Below are positions 46,214 to 56,344 of a stretch of DNA of 64,000 bases, one piece after another. Every line of letters starts with the position of its first letter. Position 1 is the first letter of the stretch. The notes beneath the pieces are model-generated. The model made no database searches, was not told the origin of the DNA, and worked only from the letters and a program-made list of their open reading frames with translations. A program made the position numbers and the translations under genes. Where the stretch lies: assembly GCF_038069945.1 (NCBI RefSeq), contig NZ_JBBPEV010000004.1, positions 1 to 64,000 of the forward strand. The letters are read 5' to 3'. The DNA is from Aquabacterium sp. A3. GTDB taxonomy: Bacteria > Pseudomonadota > Gammaproteobacteria > Burkholderiales > Burkholderiaceae_C.

Positions 46214-47377
46214 ATGCGCGCCCCCATCCTCCAACGCCCTACGCCATCGTCATCCAGCAACCCATCACACACACCAACACCCACCGTGCTGAAAAGAACC
46301 TGTCTGCCGCTGCCGAGCATTCACCCAGGCATCGCCTTGATCGCCTGGTGCGCCACGCTGAGCGGCGTTGCCGGCGCCACCACCACCACCACCACCACGG
46401 CGCCAGCCACCGAAGTTGATTGGTACGCCTCGCTGAGGGTGCAGGCCGAATCCGTGCACCCGGACCACCGTGACGCGCTGGCTCGCTACACGGGGCTGCG
46501 CGATGCCTATTCGCGCGTGGGTGTGTCGGTGCGGCACCAGGTGCGCGACGGCATCGCGCTGACCGGGCAGCTGGAGCTGCCCGTGGACGTGCCGAACCTG
46601 TCACTGCAAGACCCCTATGACCAGGGCGACGCCCCTGACGGCAGCCCCGAGCGTCTGCGCATTGCCCGTGTGGGCGTGCAGGCGCCCTGGGGCACCCTGC
46701 ACTGGGGACAACAATGGATGCCGTACTACAACGCCATCTCCGCGCCGGTGGATGCCTTCAGCAGCTACTACAGCGGATTTGCCACCTACACCGTGTTCAG
46801 GGTGCGCCATACCGTGGCCTACAACAGCCCGGAGTTTCAGGGCTTCAGCGTGTCGGCCGCCTACGCGCCCGCGCGGGGCAATCGCCGCTCCACGTCTCGC
46901 ATTGACGACGAGCGGGTGCAAATGGCCGTGACCTACCAACACGGCCACACCCGGCTGGCCGTGGCCATGGACGATCGCGGCGACGCCGGCACCGGACGCA
47001 ATCGGCTGTATGGCCTGTCGGCCAGTCATGCGATGGGCGCCTGGCAGTGGGCGGCCAAGTACGAGCGCTTTGACACCAACAACCACACCCCGGGCAGCTT
47101 CAGCCGCGACGGTAACCAGGCCGCCAGCCTGCTGGTCACGCACCGCCGCGGCGCCAACACCTTCAAGGCCATGTGGGCACGCGTCGCCGGCTACGGCGAG
47201 CACATCGTGCACCTGGGCATCGACCATCAACACGATGCATGGCTCAAGGTTTTTCTGGAGTACTACCGGGAGGCTGAAACCGCCGCACTGACCTCCCGAG
47301 GCGACGGGCTGTCGGGGCTGAGCGCGTCCACCAGCGGTGGCCACGCCTGGATCCTGGGGCTGCGCCGCGACTTCTGA
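46214..47377 (+). CDS. outer-membrane porin
   Basis: About 387 residues if started at ATG 46214; GTG 46286 would give a conventional signal peptide (KRTCLPLPSIHPGIALIAWC then a cleavage at VAGA) and 363 residues. The body alternates amphipathic strands (SRVGVSVRHQVRDGIALTGQ; PWGTLHWGQQWMPYYNAISA) and ends in LGLRRDF with a terminal Phe, the Bam recognition signal. The family is the general 16-strand porin of Burkholderiales. Thr-rich stretch near the signal end. Confidence 0.85.
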   Translation: MRAPILQRPTPSSSSNPSHTPTPTVLKRTCLPLPSIHPGIALIAWCATLSGVAGATTTTTTTAPATEVDWYASLRVQAESVHPDHRDALARYTGLRDAYSRVGVSVRHQVRDGIALTGQLELPVDVPNLSLQDPYDQGDAPDGSPERLRIARVGVQAPWGTLHWGQQWMPYYNAISAPVDAFSSYYSGFATYTVFRVRHTVAYNSPEFQGFSVSAAYAPARGNRRSTSRIDDERVQMAVTYQHGHTRLAVAMDDRGDAGTGRNRLYGLSASHAMGAWQWAAKYERFDTNNHTPGSFSRDGNQAASLLVTHRRGANTFKAMWARVAGYGEHIVHLGIDHQHDAWLKVFLEYYREAETAALTSRGDGLSGLSASTSGGHAWILGLRRDF

Positions 47378-47436
47378 GCCCCCAAAGCAATGCCTCTCTA
47401 TGATGGTGGCTGGGATGCCCCCACGGAGACCAACAC

Positions 47437-48915
47437 ATGACATCACCGCTGAGCCAACTGCAGGACCTCACCTTGCTCAAAACCCAGGCGCTGATCGATG
47501 GCGACTGGGTGGATGCACCCGAACGTTTTGCCGTGATCGACCCGGCCACCGGCCATCCTCTGGCCGAGGTGCCCAACCTGGGGGCCGCCCACACCGAGGC
47601 GGCCATCGAGGCCGCCCATCGCGCCTGGCCCGCCTGGCGCGCCATGACGGCCAAAGCCCGCGGCGCCGTGCTGATGAAATGGTTTCAGCTGATCCAGCAA
47701 CACGCCGACGACCTCGCCCACATCCTGACGGCCGAACAGGGCAAGCCACTGGCCGAGGCCAAGGGCGAGGTGGGCTATGGCGCCAGCTTCATCGAGTGGT
47801 TTGCCGAAGAAGCCCGGCGGGTGTATGGCGAAACCATCCCCACCACCGATCCCAGCAAGCGCTACCTGGTCATCCGCCAGCCGATCGGCGTGTGCGCCGC
47901 GATCACGCCCTGGAACTTCCCCATCGCCATGATCACCCGCAAGGTGGCCCCGGCCCTGGCGGCCGGCTGCCCGGTGGTGATCAAACCGGCTGAGGCCACG
48001 CCACTGTCGGCCCTGGCCCTGGCCGAACTGGCCCAGCGCGCGGGCATGCCAGCTGGCGTGCTCAATGTGCTGACCGCCGATGGACAACGCTCGGTGGACG
48101 TGGGCCAGGCGCTGTGCGCCAGCGATGTGGTGCGCCACCTGTCGTTCACCGGATCCACCGAAGTGGGCCGCATCCTGATGAAACAATGCGCGCCCACCAT
48201 CAAGAAGCTGGCGCTGGAGCTGGGTGGCAACGCCCCCTTCATCGTGTTTGACGATGCCGACCTGGACGCCGCCGTCGAAGGCGCCATGGTCAGCAAATAC
48301 CGCAATGCGGGGCAGACCTGCGTGTGCGCCAACCGCTTGTACGCCCAGGCGGGCATTTACGATGCCTTTGTGCACAAGCTGGCCGCCAAGGTGCGCGAGA
48401 TGCGCGTGGGCAATGGTTTTGTGCAAGGGGTGAGCCAAGGCCCCCTGATCGACGCCGAGGCCCTGGGCAAGGTGGAAGCCCTGGTGGGCGACGCCCTGGG
48501 CAAAGGTGCCCGGGTGGTGACGGGCGGCCAGCGAGCCGACATGTCAGGTGGCCACTTCTACCAGCCCACGGTGCTGGCCGATGTGAGCGCCGACATGCGC
48601 ATGGCGCGCGAAGAAATCTTCGGCCCGGTGGCCCCGGTGTTCAAGTTCGACACCGAGGCCGACGCCATCGCCATGGCCAATGCCACCGAGTTCGGGCTGG
48701 CCAGTTATTTCTACAGCCGCGACGTGGGCCGCATCTTCCGGGTGGGCGAGGCGCTGGAATACGGCATGGTGGGCGTCAACACCGGGCTGATCTCCACCTG
48801 CGAGGTGCCCTTTGGTGGCGTCAAACAATCCGGTTTGGGCCGCGAAGGCGCGCGTCAAGGCATCGACGACTACCTGGAAACCAAGTACCTGGCCCTGGGT
48901 GGGCTGGACCGCTGA
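47437..48915 (+). CDS. gabD: NAD(P)-dependent succinate-semialdehyde dehydrogenase
   Basis: 492 residues of the aldehyde dehydrogenase superfamily. ITPWNFPIAMITRKVAPALA holds the catalytic Asn; LELGGNAPFIVFDDAD the general base Glu; NAGQTCVCANR the nucleophilic Cys with a second Cys two residues on, typical of GabD. VPFGGVKQSGLGREG ends the oligomerisation region. It converts succinate semialdehyde to succinate in GABA breakdown; other semialdehydes are possible. Confidence 0.9.
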   Translation: MTSPLSQLQDLTLLKTQALIDGDWVDAPERFAVIDPATGHPLAEVPNLGAAHTEAAIEAAHRAWPAWRAMTAKARGAVLMKWFQLIQQHADDLAHILTAEQGKPLAEAKGEVGYGASFIEWFAEEARRVYGETIPTTDPSKRYLVIRQPIGVCAAITPWNFPIAMITRKVAPALAAGCPVVIKPAEATPLSALALAELAQRAGMPAGVLNVLTADGQRSVDVGQALCASDVVRHLSFTGSTEVGRILMKQCAPTIKKLALELGGNAPFIVFDDADLDAAVEGAMVSKYRNAGQTCVCANRLYAQAGIYDAFVHKLAAKVREMRVGNGFVQGVSQGPLIDAEALGKVEALVGDALGKGARVVTGGQRADMSGGHFYQPTVLADVSADMRMAREEIFGPVAPVFKFDTEADAIAMANATEFGLASYFYSRDVGRIFRVGEALEYGMVGVNTGLISTCEVPFGGVKQSGLGREGARQGIDDYLETKYLALGGLDR

Positions 48916-48926
48916 ACGCACCATGA

Positions 48927-48953
48927 AAAAGGCCCGTCAGTGACGGGCCTTTT
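48927..48953. terminator. bidirectional terminator between gabD and tRNA-Gly
   Basis: AAAAGGCCCGTCA (48927-48939) and TGACGGGCCTTTT (48941-48953) form a perfect stem with A/T runs on both sides. It serves gabD on the + strand and the tRNA on the - strand. Confidence 0.88.
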
Positions 48954-48963
48954 GGATTCATGC

Positions 48964-49037
48964 TGGAGCGGGTGATGGGAATCGAACCCACGTATCAAGC
49001 TTGGGAAGCTGGCGTTCTACCATTGAACTACACCCGC
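48964..49037 (-). tRNA. tRNA-Gly (anticodon CCC)
   Basis: On the minus strand: acceptor GCGGGTG...CACCCGC, D arm GTTC/GAAC, anticodon loop TTCCCAA giving CCC, T arm with GGTTCGATTCC and an encoded TCCA end. The anticodon stem has one C-T mismatch (28-42). TACAAT (rc of 49049-49054) is a candidate -10 box. It reads GGG codons. Confidence 0.95.
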
Positions 49038-49097
49038 GTGCAGCGCAGATTGTAGCGCCCGGTGAGCCTGGCCGCGCGTGCCTGTTGCAAGCGGGGC

Positions 49098-49853
49098 TCA
49101 GTGCGCCAGCTTGCGGCGAGACACGAAGGCGATGCCTGCCAGACCCAGGCCCAGCATGACCGACGACGACAGCTCGGGCACGGCGGTCACGTTGGCCATG
49201 AAAGGCTTGTCCGACACACCAAACCGCAGCGACGGCGATATCTCCACGTCCAGCGTGCCGAAATCCAGCAAGGGCAAGGCCGCCGACAAGAACGACGGCA
49301 ACTGCAACGCCGACATGAAGGCGCCTTGTGCGCCGGTGGTCAGCATCATGTTGGTCAGGCTCATGTCCAGCGACAGCCCGCCCGTGGTCGACAGGTGCAG
49401 GTCCTTGTCGACCTTGAACGCGTAAACGTCAAACGACTTGGTGGTGCCGGCGGCGGTCGTGAGGTCGGCCATCAGGATGTTGCGCTTGAAATCCAGCTCG
49501 AAGTTGGACAAGGCCAGCGCACCCTTGTTGTTCTGGATCAGCAACGACGACCCGGTGGCCTCACCCGAGACGGGGGTGGTGGCAAACGGGAACAAGGTCT
49601 GGCTCAGCGCGACCTGCGTGACGGGCATCATGAAACTCCAGCCGCCATCGTTGGCCACGGTGTTGCCCATGGCGGACACGGACACGCCCATGTTCGTCAT
49701 CAAGGTGCTGGACATTTCAGAAAACTTGAACGTCGCTTCCGCATCGATCAAGGTGGTTGGCAAGGTCAAGGTGATGGCCTGTGCGCTGCCGGCCCCCCAT
49801 GCCAGGGCGGAGGCTGCCAAGGTGTGGATCCAACGGTTCTTGAGGGTGCTCAT
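49098..49853 (-). CDS. PEP-CTERM-like exported protein with PEL variant motif
   Basis: 251 residues. Signal peptide to about residue 26 (SAQA), a beta-rich body with Met-rich stretches, then [19 protein letters not shown] and the basic end SRRK. The tail has every feature of a PEP-CTERM signal except that the third residue of the PEP box is Leu. Either the exosortase tolerates it or the protein has lost its sorting. No body family is recognised. It stands alone between the tRNA and trmB. Confidence 0.75.
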   Translation of the reverse strand: MSTLKNRWIHTLAASALAWGAGSAQAITLTLPTTLIDAEATFKFSEMSSTLMTNMGVSVSAMGNTVANDGGWSFMMPVTQVALSQTLFPFATTPVSGEATGSSLLIQNNKGALALSNFELDFKRNILMADLTTAAGTTKSFDVYAFKVDKDLHLSTTGGLSLDMSLTNMMLTTGAQGAFMSALQLPSFLSAALPLLDFGTLDVEISPSLRFGVSDKPFMANVTAVPELSSSVMLGLGLAGIAFVSRRKLAH

Positions 49854-50053
49854 CTGGTACTCCTGACGCCTTGCCGGGCTCGCAAACCAGCCCGTGTATC
49901 AAAGCGAAACAACATGGGATAAGCATCTCAAAAACCACCCATTTCAGGGGTTCTAAGGTCGGCACTCAGATGGCGAACGGTCTACTTCGTCACGGAGACA
50001 CCAGACTTGGTGAGTACGCTGAGTCTCGCCGACCACACGTAGAATCCCGGCCC

Positions 50054-50791
50054 ATGAGCGACACCCCCCCCTCCGAGCACAACGACCCCACCGAGGCCGA
50101 ACGTGAATCCTCCACGGTTCAGCACCCGCGCAGCATTCGCAGCTTCGTCATGCGTGCGGGCCGCACCACCGAAGGTCAGGCTCGGGCCCTGAGTGAACTC
50201 GGCCCCCGCTTCGTGCTGCCCTTCCAGGACACGCCACTGGACCTGGCGGCCACCTTCGGGCGCCAAGCCCCCGTGGTGCTGGAGATCGGCTTCGGCATGG
50301 GCGACGCCACGGCCAAGATCGCCGAAACCCTCCCAGGCACCGACTTCATTGGCTGCGAGGTGCACGAACCTGGCGTGGGCGCACTGCTCAAGCAGATCGG
50401 CGAGCGTGGTCTCAGCAACCTGCGACTGGTGCGCCACGATGCCGTGGAGGTGATGGAGCACATGATCGCGCCGGACACGCTGGCAGGCGTGCACATCTTC
50501 TTTCCGGACCCCTGGCACAAGAAGCGGCATCACAAGCGCCGCCTCATCCAGGCGCCGTTCGTGGCCCACCTGGTGACGCGCCTGGCCCCAGGTGGCTACC
50601 TGCACTGCGCCACCGACTGGGAGCCCTACGCCCACCAGATGCTGGAGGTGCTGGGCGCCGAGCCCCAGTTGCGCAACACCGCCGAGGGCTTTGCCGAAAA
50701 GCCCGCCTACAGACCACTGACCAAGTTCGAAAACCGCGGTCTCCGGTTGGGGCATGGGGTGTGGGACCTGGTGTTCCAAAAGCGCAGCTGA
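50054..50791 (+). CDS. trmB: tRNA (guanine-N7)-methyltransferase
   Basis: 245 residues. [20 protein letters not shown] is the AdoMet site; [17 protein letters not shown] is the TrmB signature for tRNA binding and catalysis; [19 protein letters not shown] and [10 protein letters not shown] close the domain. It makes m7G46 in tRNA. ATG 50054; the first ~45 residues are a non-conserved polar extension common in Burkholderiales. Confidence 0.96.
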   Translation: MSDTPPSEHNDPTEAERESSTVQHPRSIRSFVMRAGRTTEGQARALSELGPRFVLPFQDTPLDLAATFGRQAPVVLEIGFGMGDATAKIAETLPGTDFIGCEVHEPGVGALLKQIGERGLSNLRLVRHDAVEVMEHMIAPDTLAGVHIFFPDPWHKKRHHKRRLIQAPFVAHLVTRLAPGGYLHCATDWEPYAHQMLEVLGAEPQLRNTAEGFAEKPAYRPLTKFENRGLRLGHGVWDLVFQKRS

Positions 50792-50886
50792 TCACCAAAG
50801 CGCCATAAAACCGACGCGGGCCCGCTGCTCCCACTGGACGGCGCACGCTGGCCGCGCTAGGCTTGCAGCCAACGGGAGTTTGCTGC

Positions 50887-53800
50887 GTGACCGACCTGCC
50901 CGCCTTGCCACCCCCCTGGGACGACGAGAAGCGCGCCGTCCACCGGCTGAAGTCGGCCGTGCTGAACTCGGCCGCCTTGAGCGCGGCCACCTCGAACTCG
51001 GCCGCCCCGCCACTGAGCCCATGGGACTGGCCCGTGGTGCGTGAGCTGGCCACCCCCTGGCTGCAGCACCTGCGTGAGCACCCCCCTTCGTTCTGGGCCA
51101 TGGAAAGCCTGTTGCAGGCCTACCCGCTGTCCAGCGCGCAAGGCCTGGCACTGATGCGGCTGGCCGAGGCGCTGCTGCGAATCCCCGACGCCGACACCTT
51201 GCACCTGCTGGTGAGCGACCAGTTGGAGCACGGTCACTTCGATCACCTGCCGTCAGACGCTCTCAGCGCCCACCCCTGGTGGGAGGCCCTGTCACACCGG
51301 GTGTTGCACCTGGCAGCGCACATGCTGCCACCGCACACGCCCTCGTCGCCCCAAGATCACCACGGCGCGCTGGTCAGTGTGCTTGAGCGCCTGGGACAGC
51401 AAGCCACGGTCAAAGCCACCTTGCATGCGGTGGCCTTGCTGGGGCGCCAGTTCGTGCTGGCGCCCCGCATCGAGTCGGCGTGGCAGCAGGCCCGGCGCGA
51501 ATCGGCGGCCGCAGAGGCGCACACCGCGTGGAGCTTCGACATGCTTGGCGAAGGGGCACGCACCTGGGCCGATGCCGACCGCTATCTGGCGGCCTACGAG
51601 CACGCCTTGAACCACCTGGCCGACCAGCAGGCGGCCGGCCAGGGCCTGTCGGTCAAGCTGTCGGCCCTGCACCCCCGGTACGAGCACCGGCACGAAGACG
51701 ACGTGGTGCGCCAGTTGCTGCCGCGCGTGGTGACGCTGGCCCGTCAGGCCGCCCAGCACGACCTGTTGCTCACGCTCGACGCCGAAGAAAGCGACCGCCT
51801 GGGCCTGCAACTGAAGGTGATCAACGCCTTGCTGCAGGCCCTGAGCGACGCCCGCGTGTCGCCCGCGTGGCAGGGGCTGGGCATGGCGGTGCAGGCCTAT
51901 CAGTTCAGGGCACCCGCACTTGTCCAGCGACTGGCCAGCCTGGCCCAGACACACCAGCGCACCTTGAGCATTCGCCTGGTCAAGGGCGCCTACTGGGACG
52001 GCGAAATCAAGCGCGCGCAAGAGCTGGGCTTGCCCGGCTACCCGGTGTACACCCGCAAATCGCACACCGACCTGGCCTACCTGTCGTGCGCTCGCCTGCT
52101 GCTACAACACAGTCCGCAACTGCGCCCGCAATTTGCCACGCACAACGCCGTCACCATCGCCGCCGTGATGTCCATGGCCAGGGCCATGGGCGTCAAGCCC
52201 ACGCAGTACGAGTGGCAACGCCTGCACGGCATGGGCGAGTCCACCTACGCCTGCATCCGCGAACACACCGATGCAGCGCACATGGCGCCTGTGCGGGTGT
52301 ATGCGCCCGTCGGGCCGCAGCGCGAGCTGCTGGCCTATCTGGTGCGGCGCCTGCTGGAAAACGGGGCCAACTCCTCGTTCGTGCACCGCCTGGCCGACCC
52401 GCACGTCACGCTCGATGAGTTGCTGGTCGCGCCATGGGACGGCACGGAGGATGAAGCGCCATGGCCTGAGCCCTGCCAAGCCTGGGGCGGCCCACACACG
52501 CAAGCACCTGGCCGCGACCTCAGCCACCCGGAGCACCTGCGCCTGCTGGATGAGGCCATCCAGAACGCACGCCAACAGGCACAGCAAGGGCGGGGGGTGC
52601 CCCCTGCACCCGTGCCCGCCGCGCAAGCCAGCCAGTTGATGGCGGCACTCCATCAGGCCTGGCCCGACTGGGAGCTCACCCCCTGGTCAGACCGCATTGC
52701 CGTGCTCGAACGCGTCGCCGATCAACTGTCTCAACACCTGGATGACTGGGCGGCCGACCTGGTGATCGAGGCGCACAAGACCATCGACGATGCGGTGGCC
52801 GAGGTGCGCGAAACCATCGACATGGCCCGCTACTACGCCCATCAGGCCCGCGTGTTGGCGCAGGGGCAATCCCTGCCCGGGCCCACCGGCGAAGACAACC
52901 GGTGGCTGCTGCGCGGCCGGGGGGTCTTGGTGTGCATCGCCCCCTGGAACTTCCCCCTGGCCATCTTTGGGGGGCAGGTGATGGCAGCGCTGGTCACGGG
53001 CAATGCCGTGGCAGCGAAGTCGGCGCCACAAACGCCACGCATCGGCGAACGGTTCGTGCGCCTGCTGCAGGCTTGTGGCGTACCAGACAGCGTGCTGCAC
53101 CACGTCCCTGGAGACGGCCTCACGGGTGCGGCCCTGGTGGCCCACCCTCAGTGCGCCGGAGTGGTCTTCACAGGCTCATGCGACACCGCCAAGCGCCTGC
53201 AACGCAGCCTGGCAGAGGGCCACCGCCCCATCGTGCCCCTGATCGCCGAAACAGGCGGCATCAACGCCATGATCGTTGACAGCAGCGCCTTGCCCGAGCA
53301 GGTGGTGGACGCGGTGATCCACAGCGCGTTTCACAGTGCCGGTCAACGCTGCTCTGCCCTGCGGCTGTTGTGTCTGCACCAGGCCGTGGCCATCGACATG
53401 GAGCGCATGCTGAGCGGGGCCATGCAATGCCTGCGACTGGGTTGGCCCTATGATCCCCGCACCGACATCGGCCCGGTCATCGACCAGGCCGCTGCCGAGC
53501 GCCTGAAACGCTGGGAACACACCCTGGAAGCCCGTGCGGCCCAGCCTGGCAGCGGTGTGTCGCTGCTGGCACGCACCCCCTGGCCTGAGCCAGGGCACCC
53601 CCCTGGGTCAGATGGCCTGCATTGGGTGGCGCCCTCGGCCTGGCGCCTGCCCAACGTGGCGGCGCTCGATGCCGAACACTTCGGCCCCATCCTGCATGTG
53701 GTGCACTGGGGACCGGGCACCAGCGCCCCCACGCTGGAGGCGCTGGTGCAGCAGATCAATGCCCAGGGTTTTGGGCTGACGATGGGGTTGCACACCCGGC

Positions 53801-54039
53801 TGGACACGCGGGTCGAGGCCGTTCAGCGCCTGGCCCGGGTGGGCAACCTCTATGTGAACCGCGGCATGACGGGCGCGGTCGTGGGGGCCCAGCCCTTTGG
53901 TGGTCAGGGCTGGAGCGGCACCGGGCCCAAAGCGGGCGGCCCCTGGTATCTGCAGCGCTTCACCACCGAGCAGGTGGTGAGCATCAACACCACCGCCGCA
54001 GGGGGCAATGCCACCCTGCTGGCCGGCCTTACTCGCTGA
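50887..54039 (+). CDS. putA: bifunctional proline dehydrogenase / P5C dehydrogenase PutA
   Basis: 1050 residues. After a helical arm domain, the FAD-dependent proline dehydrogenase barrel shows SVKLSALHPRYEHRHEDDV, LTLDAEESDRLGLQLKVI, IRLVKGAYWDGEIKRAQELG and YEWQRLHGMGE. The aldehyde dehydrogenase half shows APWNFPLAIFGGQV and the catalytic Cys in SAGQRCSALRLL. The DNA-binding ribbon-helix-helix of E. coli PutA is absent, so it is not its own repressor. GTG 50887 is preceded by GGGAG at 50874; TTG 50863 is less likely. Confidence 0.95.
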   Translation: MTDLPALPPPWDDEKRAVHRLKSAVLNSAALSAATSNSAAPPLSPWDWPVVRELATPWLQHLREHPPSFWAMESLLQAYPLSSAQGLALMRLAEALLRIPDADTLHLLVSDQLEHGHFDHLPSDALSAHPWWEALSHRVLHLAAHMLPPHTPSSPQDHHGALVSVLERLGQQATVKATLHAVALLGRQFVLAPRIESAWQQARRESAAAEAHTAWSFDMLGEGARTWADADRYLAAYEHALNHLADQQAAGQGLSVKLSALHPRYEHRHEDDVVRQLLPRVVTLARQAAQHDLLLTLDAEESDRLGLQLKVINALLQALSDARVSPAWQGLGMAVQAYQFRAPALVQRLASLAQTHQRTLSIRLVKGAYWDGEIKRAQELGLPGYPVYTRKSHTDLAYLSCARLLLQHSPQLRPQFATHNAVTIAAVMSMARAMGVKPTQYEWQRLHGMGESTYACIREHTDAAHMAPVRVYAPVGPQRELLAYLVRRLLENGANSSFVHRLADPHVTLDELLVAPWDGTEDEAPWPEPCQAWGGPHTQAPGRDLSHPEHLRLLDEAIQNARQQAQQGRGVPPAPVPAAQASQLMAALHQAWPDWELTPWSDRIAVLERVADQLSQHLDDWAADLVIEAHKTIDDAVAEVRETIDMARYYAHQARVLAQGQSLPGPTGEDNRWLLRGRGVLVCIAPWNFPLAIFGGQVMAALVTGNAVAAKSAPQTPRIGERFVRLLQACGVPDSVLHHVPGDGLTGAALVAHPQCAGVVFTGSCDTAKRLQRSLAEGHRPIVPLIAETGGINAMIVDSSALPEQVVDAVIHSAFHSAGQRCSALRLLCLHQAVAIDMERMLSGAMQCLRLGWPYDPRTDIGPVIDQAAAERLKRWEHTLEARAAQPGSGVSLLARTPWPEPGHPPGSDGLHWVAPSAWRLPNVAALDAEHFGPILHVVHWGPGTSAPTLEALVQQINAQGFGLTMGLHTRLDTRVEAVQRLARVGNLYVNRGMTGAVVGAQPFGGQGWSGTGPKAGGPWYLQRFTTEQVVSINTTAAGGNATLLAGLTR

Positions 54040-54841
54040 ACTTGTAGTCGGTTTTGGCCGACTTGCGCAGGTCTTCCTGGAACTTGGCCAGCTTGGCCTG
54101 CTTCTGGCGCTGCAGCAACTGCTCTTTGACCTCGTCAAAGCTGGGGAACGCCGTTTCGCGCACATCTTCGAGCTTGATGATGTGCCAGCCAAACTGTGAC
54201 TGCACCGGCGCAGCACTGACCTGGCCCTTGCTCAGCTTGACCAAAGCCGCCGAGAACTCGGGTACGTAGTTCCCGGGGTTGGCCCAATCCAGATCACCGC
54301 CGTTGGGGCCAGAGCCTGGATCCTTGGAGTGCTTCTTGGCCAGCTCTTCAAACTTGGCGCCGCCCTTGATCTGGTCGAGCAGCTTCTTGGCTTCAGCCTC
54401 AGACTCCACGAGGATGTGACGTGCACGGTACTCCTGACCGCCGTTGGCCGCCTTGATCTGGTCGTATTCGGCGCGGGCCTCGGCCTCATCGGGCGGGTTC
54501 TTGGCCTCGAAGTTCTTGAACAGCGCCTGGATCAGGATGGCCTGGCGGGCCAGCTCCATCTGCGCACGGTAATCGGCAGAGGCCTGCAGGCCGCGGCGTT
54601 GGGCTTCTTGCAGGTAGATCTCGCGGATCACGACTTCGTCGCGCAGCTTGGCTTCGATGTCGGGCGTCATTTCCAGCTTGCCACCCTGCGCGCGCATAAC
54701 CTGTTCGGCCAGTGCATCAACGCGGGCCTTGGGCACGCCCTTGCCATTGACGATGGCGATGTTCTGGGCCAGGGCCGAGGCGGAGCTCAGCGCCAGCAGG
54801 GCCGACACGATGGCGGCCTGTGCAAAGCGGGTGGATTTCAT
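54029..54841 (-). CDS. periplasmic parvulin-type peptidyl-prolyl isomerase
   Basis: 270 residues. Signal peptide to about residue 25 (ASALA), an N-terminal SurA-like helical part, then one PpiC domain: YRARHILVESEAEAKKLLDQ, ELAKKHSKDPGSGPNGGDLD and PVQSQFGWHIIKLEDVRE. It helps fold exported proteins. ATG 54841. The end overlaps the end of convergent putA by 11 bp. bolA and yciB precede it on the same strand, a common order. Confidence 0.92.
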   Translation of the reverse strand: MKSTRFAQAAIVSALLALSSASALAQNIAIVNGKGVPKARVDALAEQVMRAQGGKLEMTPDIEAKLRDEVVIREIYLQEAQRRGLQASADYRAQMELARQAILIQALFKNFEAKNPPDEAEARAEYDQIKAANGGQEYRARHILVESEAEAKKLLDQIKGGAKFEELAKKHSKDPGSGPNGGDLDWANPGNYVPEFSAALVKLSKGQVSAAPVQSQFGWHIIKLEDVRETAFPSFDEVKEQLLQRQKQAKLAKFQEDLRKSAKTDYKFSE

Positions 54842-54870
54842 GGTGTTTGAATCAGGCGTTCGTTGAGTGT

Positions 54871-55179
54871 TCACGCGACTTCGGCCTTGATGGCCAGGGC
54901 ATGGATGCCTCGGGGCATCAAATCGCGCAGGGCATCATACACAAGCCGGTGGCGCTGAACGGGGGACAAACCCCGGAAGCACGCCGCACGGATGCGCACC
55001 TCGAAGTGGGTGCCGGTGTCCTGGCCGTTGTGGCCTGCGTGGCCATGGTGCGCGGCGGTGTCGTCCCGCACGTCCAGCAGCTCGGGCTGCAGTGCAGCGC
55101 GCAAAACCGCGTCCATTTCGGCCGCGCTGACGGGCTCGATGGGCTCGACGGGCCCAGCAGCCCCAGGGTTGTGGTTCAT
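54871..55179 (-). CDS. bolA: BolA-family protein
   Basis: 102 residues. FEVRIRAACFRGLSPVQRHR carries the conserved C-terminal helix and RLVYDALRDLMPRGIHALAI the end of the fold. The central His-rich stretch AAHHGHAGHNGQD is the variable loop that in BolA relatives holds the His ligand for a shared Fe-S cluster with a monothiol glutaredoxin. ATG 55179. Confidence 0.9.
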   Translation of the reverse strand: MNHNPGAAGPVEPIEPVSAAEMDAVLRAALQPELLDVRDDTAAHHGHAGHNGQDTGTHFEVRIRAACFRGLSPVQRHRLVYDALRDLMPRGIHALAIKAEVA

Positions 55180-55195
55180 GGTGTCCGCCCTCTGC

Positions 55196-55858
55196 TCAAG
55201 ACCGCGAGCCCGACGCGGCGTCGCCGGCCGGCTCCAGCGCATGGCGAGACAGGTACACGCCCTGCGCCACGATGAACACCAGGGTCAGGGCCAGGGTGCC
55301 CCAGGTCTTGAAGGTCACCCAGGCGTCGGTGTCGTTGGCATACAGCACAAAGGCCACATACAGGTTCAAAAAGCCCATGGCCACAAAAAACACGGCCCAG
55401 GCCCAACCCACCCGCGTCCAGATGGCATCGGGCACGTCCAGTTGCCCCCCCATCATCTGGCGCAGCATGCGCTTTTTCAGAATCACCTCGGTGACCAGGA
55501 AACCCACCCCCATCATCCAGTACACCACCGTGGGCTTCCACATGATGAAGGCCTCGTTGTTGAACCACAGGGTCAAGGCGCCCAGGATGACCACGATGGC
55601 CAGGCTGGCCCACAGGATGCGATCGACAGGCTTGCGCAGGATCTTCAAGATGAGCACCTGCAGCACGGTGGCCACCACGACCACCACGGTGGCCAGCAAC
55701 ACTGGCGCTTGTTTGGCCATCACCACGCCATTGGCCACGGCAAAGCCCAGGTACTGGGTCAGCCATTCGGCGGTGGCGTCCTTGTGCCCCTCCGACCACT
55801 TGTAGCTCACGAAGAACAGGATGACGGGCAGCAGATCAAGCAAAAACTTCATGGACAT
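55196..55858 (-). CDS. yciB: inner-membrane septation protein YciB (IspA-like)
   Basis: 220 residues with five or six membrane helices. MKFLLDLLPVILFFVSYKWS and FNNEAFIMWKPTVVYWMMGV are signatures of the YciB/IspZ family, which affects cell division and envelope synthesis. ATG 55858 or 55852. bolA follows 16 bp later. Confidence 0.93.
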   Translation of the reverse strand: MSMKFLLDLLPVILFFVSYKWSEGHKDATAEWLTQYLGFAVANGVVMAKQAPVLLATVVVVVATVLQVLILKILRKPVDRILWASLAIVVILGALTLWFNNEAFIMWKPTVVYWMMGVGFLVTEVILKKRMLRQMMGGQLDVPDAIWTRVGWAWAVFFVAMGFLNLYVAFVLYANDTDAWVTFKTWGTLALTLVFIVAQGVYLSRHALEPAGDAASGSRS

Positions 55859-55924
55859 GGCCCGCCTGGGGCCCCTGGTGAACGGTGGTGGCTGTATGAA
55901 CCTATGGACATGGCAGCGTTCAGC

Positions 55925-56344
55925 TCACGCGCCAGCGTCCTCCGGGCTGAAGTCTATCGCGACGGAGTTGATGCAGTAGCGCTCGCCCGTGGGCTCGGGG
56001 CCGTCGTCAAACACGTGGCCCAGGTGGGCCCCGCATTGCCGGCAGCGCACCTCCACGCGCACCATGCCATGGCTGGTGTCCAGCACCCGCTCGATGGCCT
56101 CGTCATTCACGGCCGCCCAATAGCTGGGCCAGCCACAGCCGGCATCGAACTTGGTGTGCGACTCGAACAGGCGCGTGCCGCAGCAGATGCAGTGGTAGAT
56201 GCCGTTGTCAAAGTGGTCCCAGAACCGCCCGGTGAACGGGCGCTCGGTGGCCGCGTGGCGGGTCACCTGGTAGCTCAGGGGGTCCAGTTGGGCGCGCCAT
56301 TCGGCATCACTTTTGCGCACCGGGTAGTTGTGATCGTCGCTCAT
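55925..56344 (-). CDS. msrB: peptide-methionine (R)-S-oxide reductase MsrB
   Basis: 139 residues. Zinc pairs CICCG and [13 protein letters not shown], and the catalytic Cys in [13 protein letters not shown] are all present. It repairs methionine-R-sulfoxide. ATG 56344 overlaps the selO stop as ATGA, so the two redox-related proteins are made together. yciB follows 66 bp later. Confidence 0.96.
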   Translation of the reverse strand: MSDDHNYPVRKSDAEWRAQLDPLSYQVTRHAATERPFTGRFWDHFDNGIYHCICCGTRLFESHTKFDAGCGWPSYWAAVNDEAIERVLDTSHGMVRVEVRCRQCGAHLGHVFDDGPEPTGERYCINSVAIDFSPEDAGA

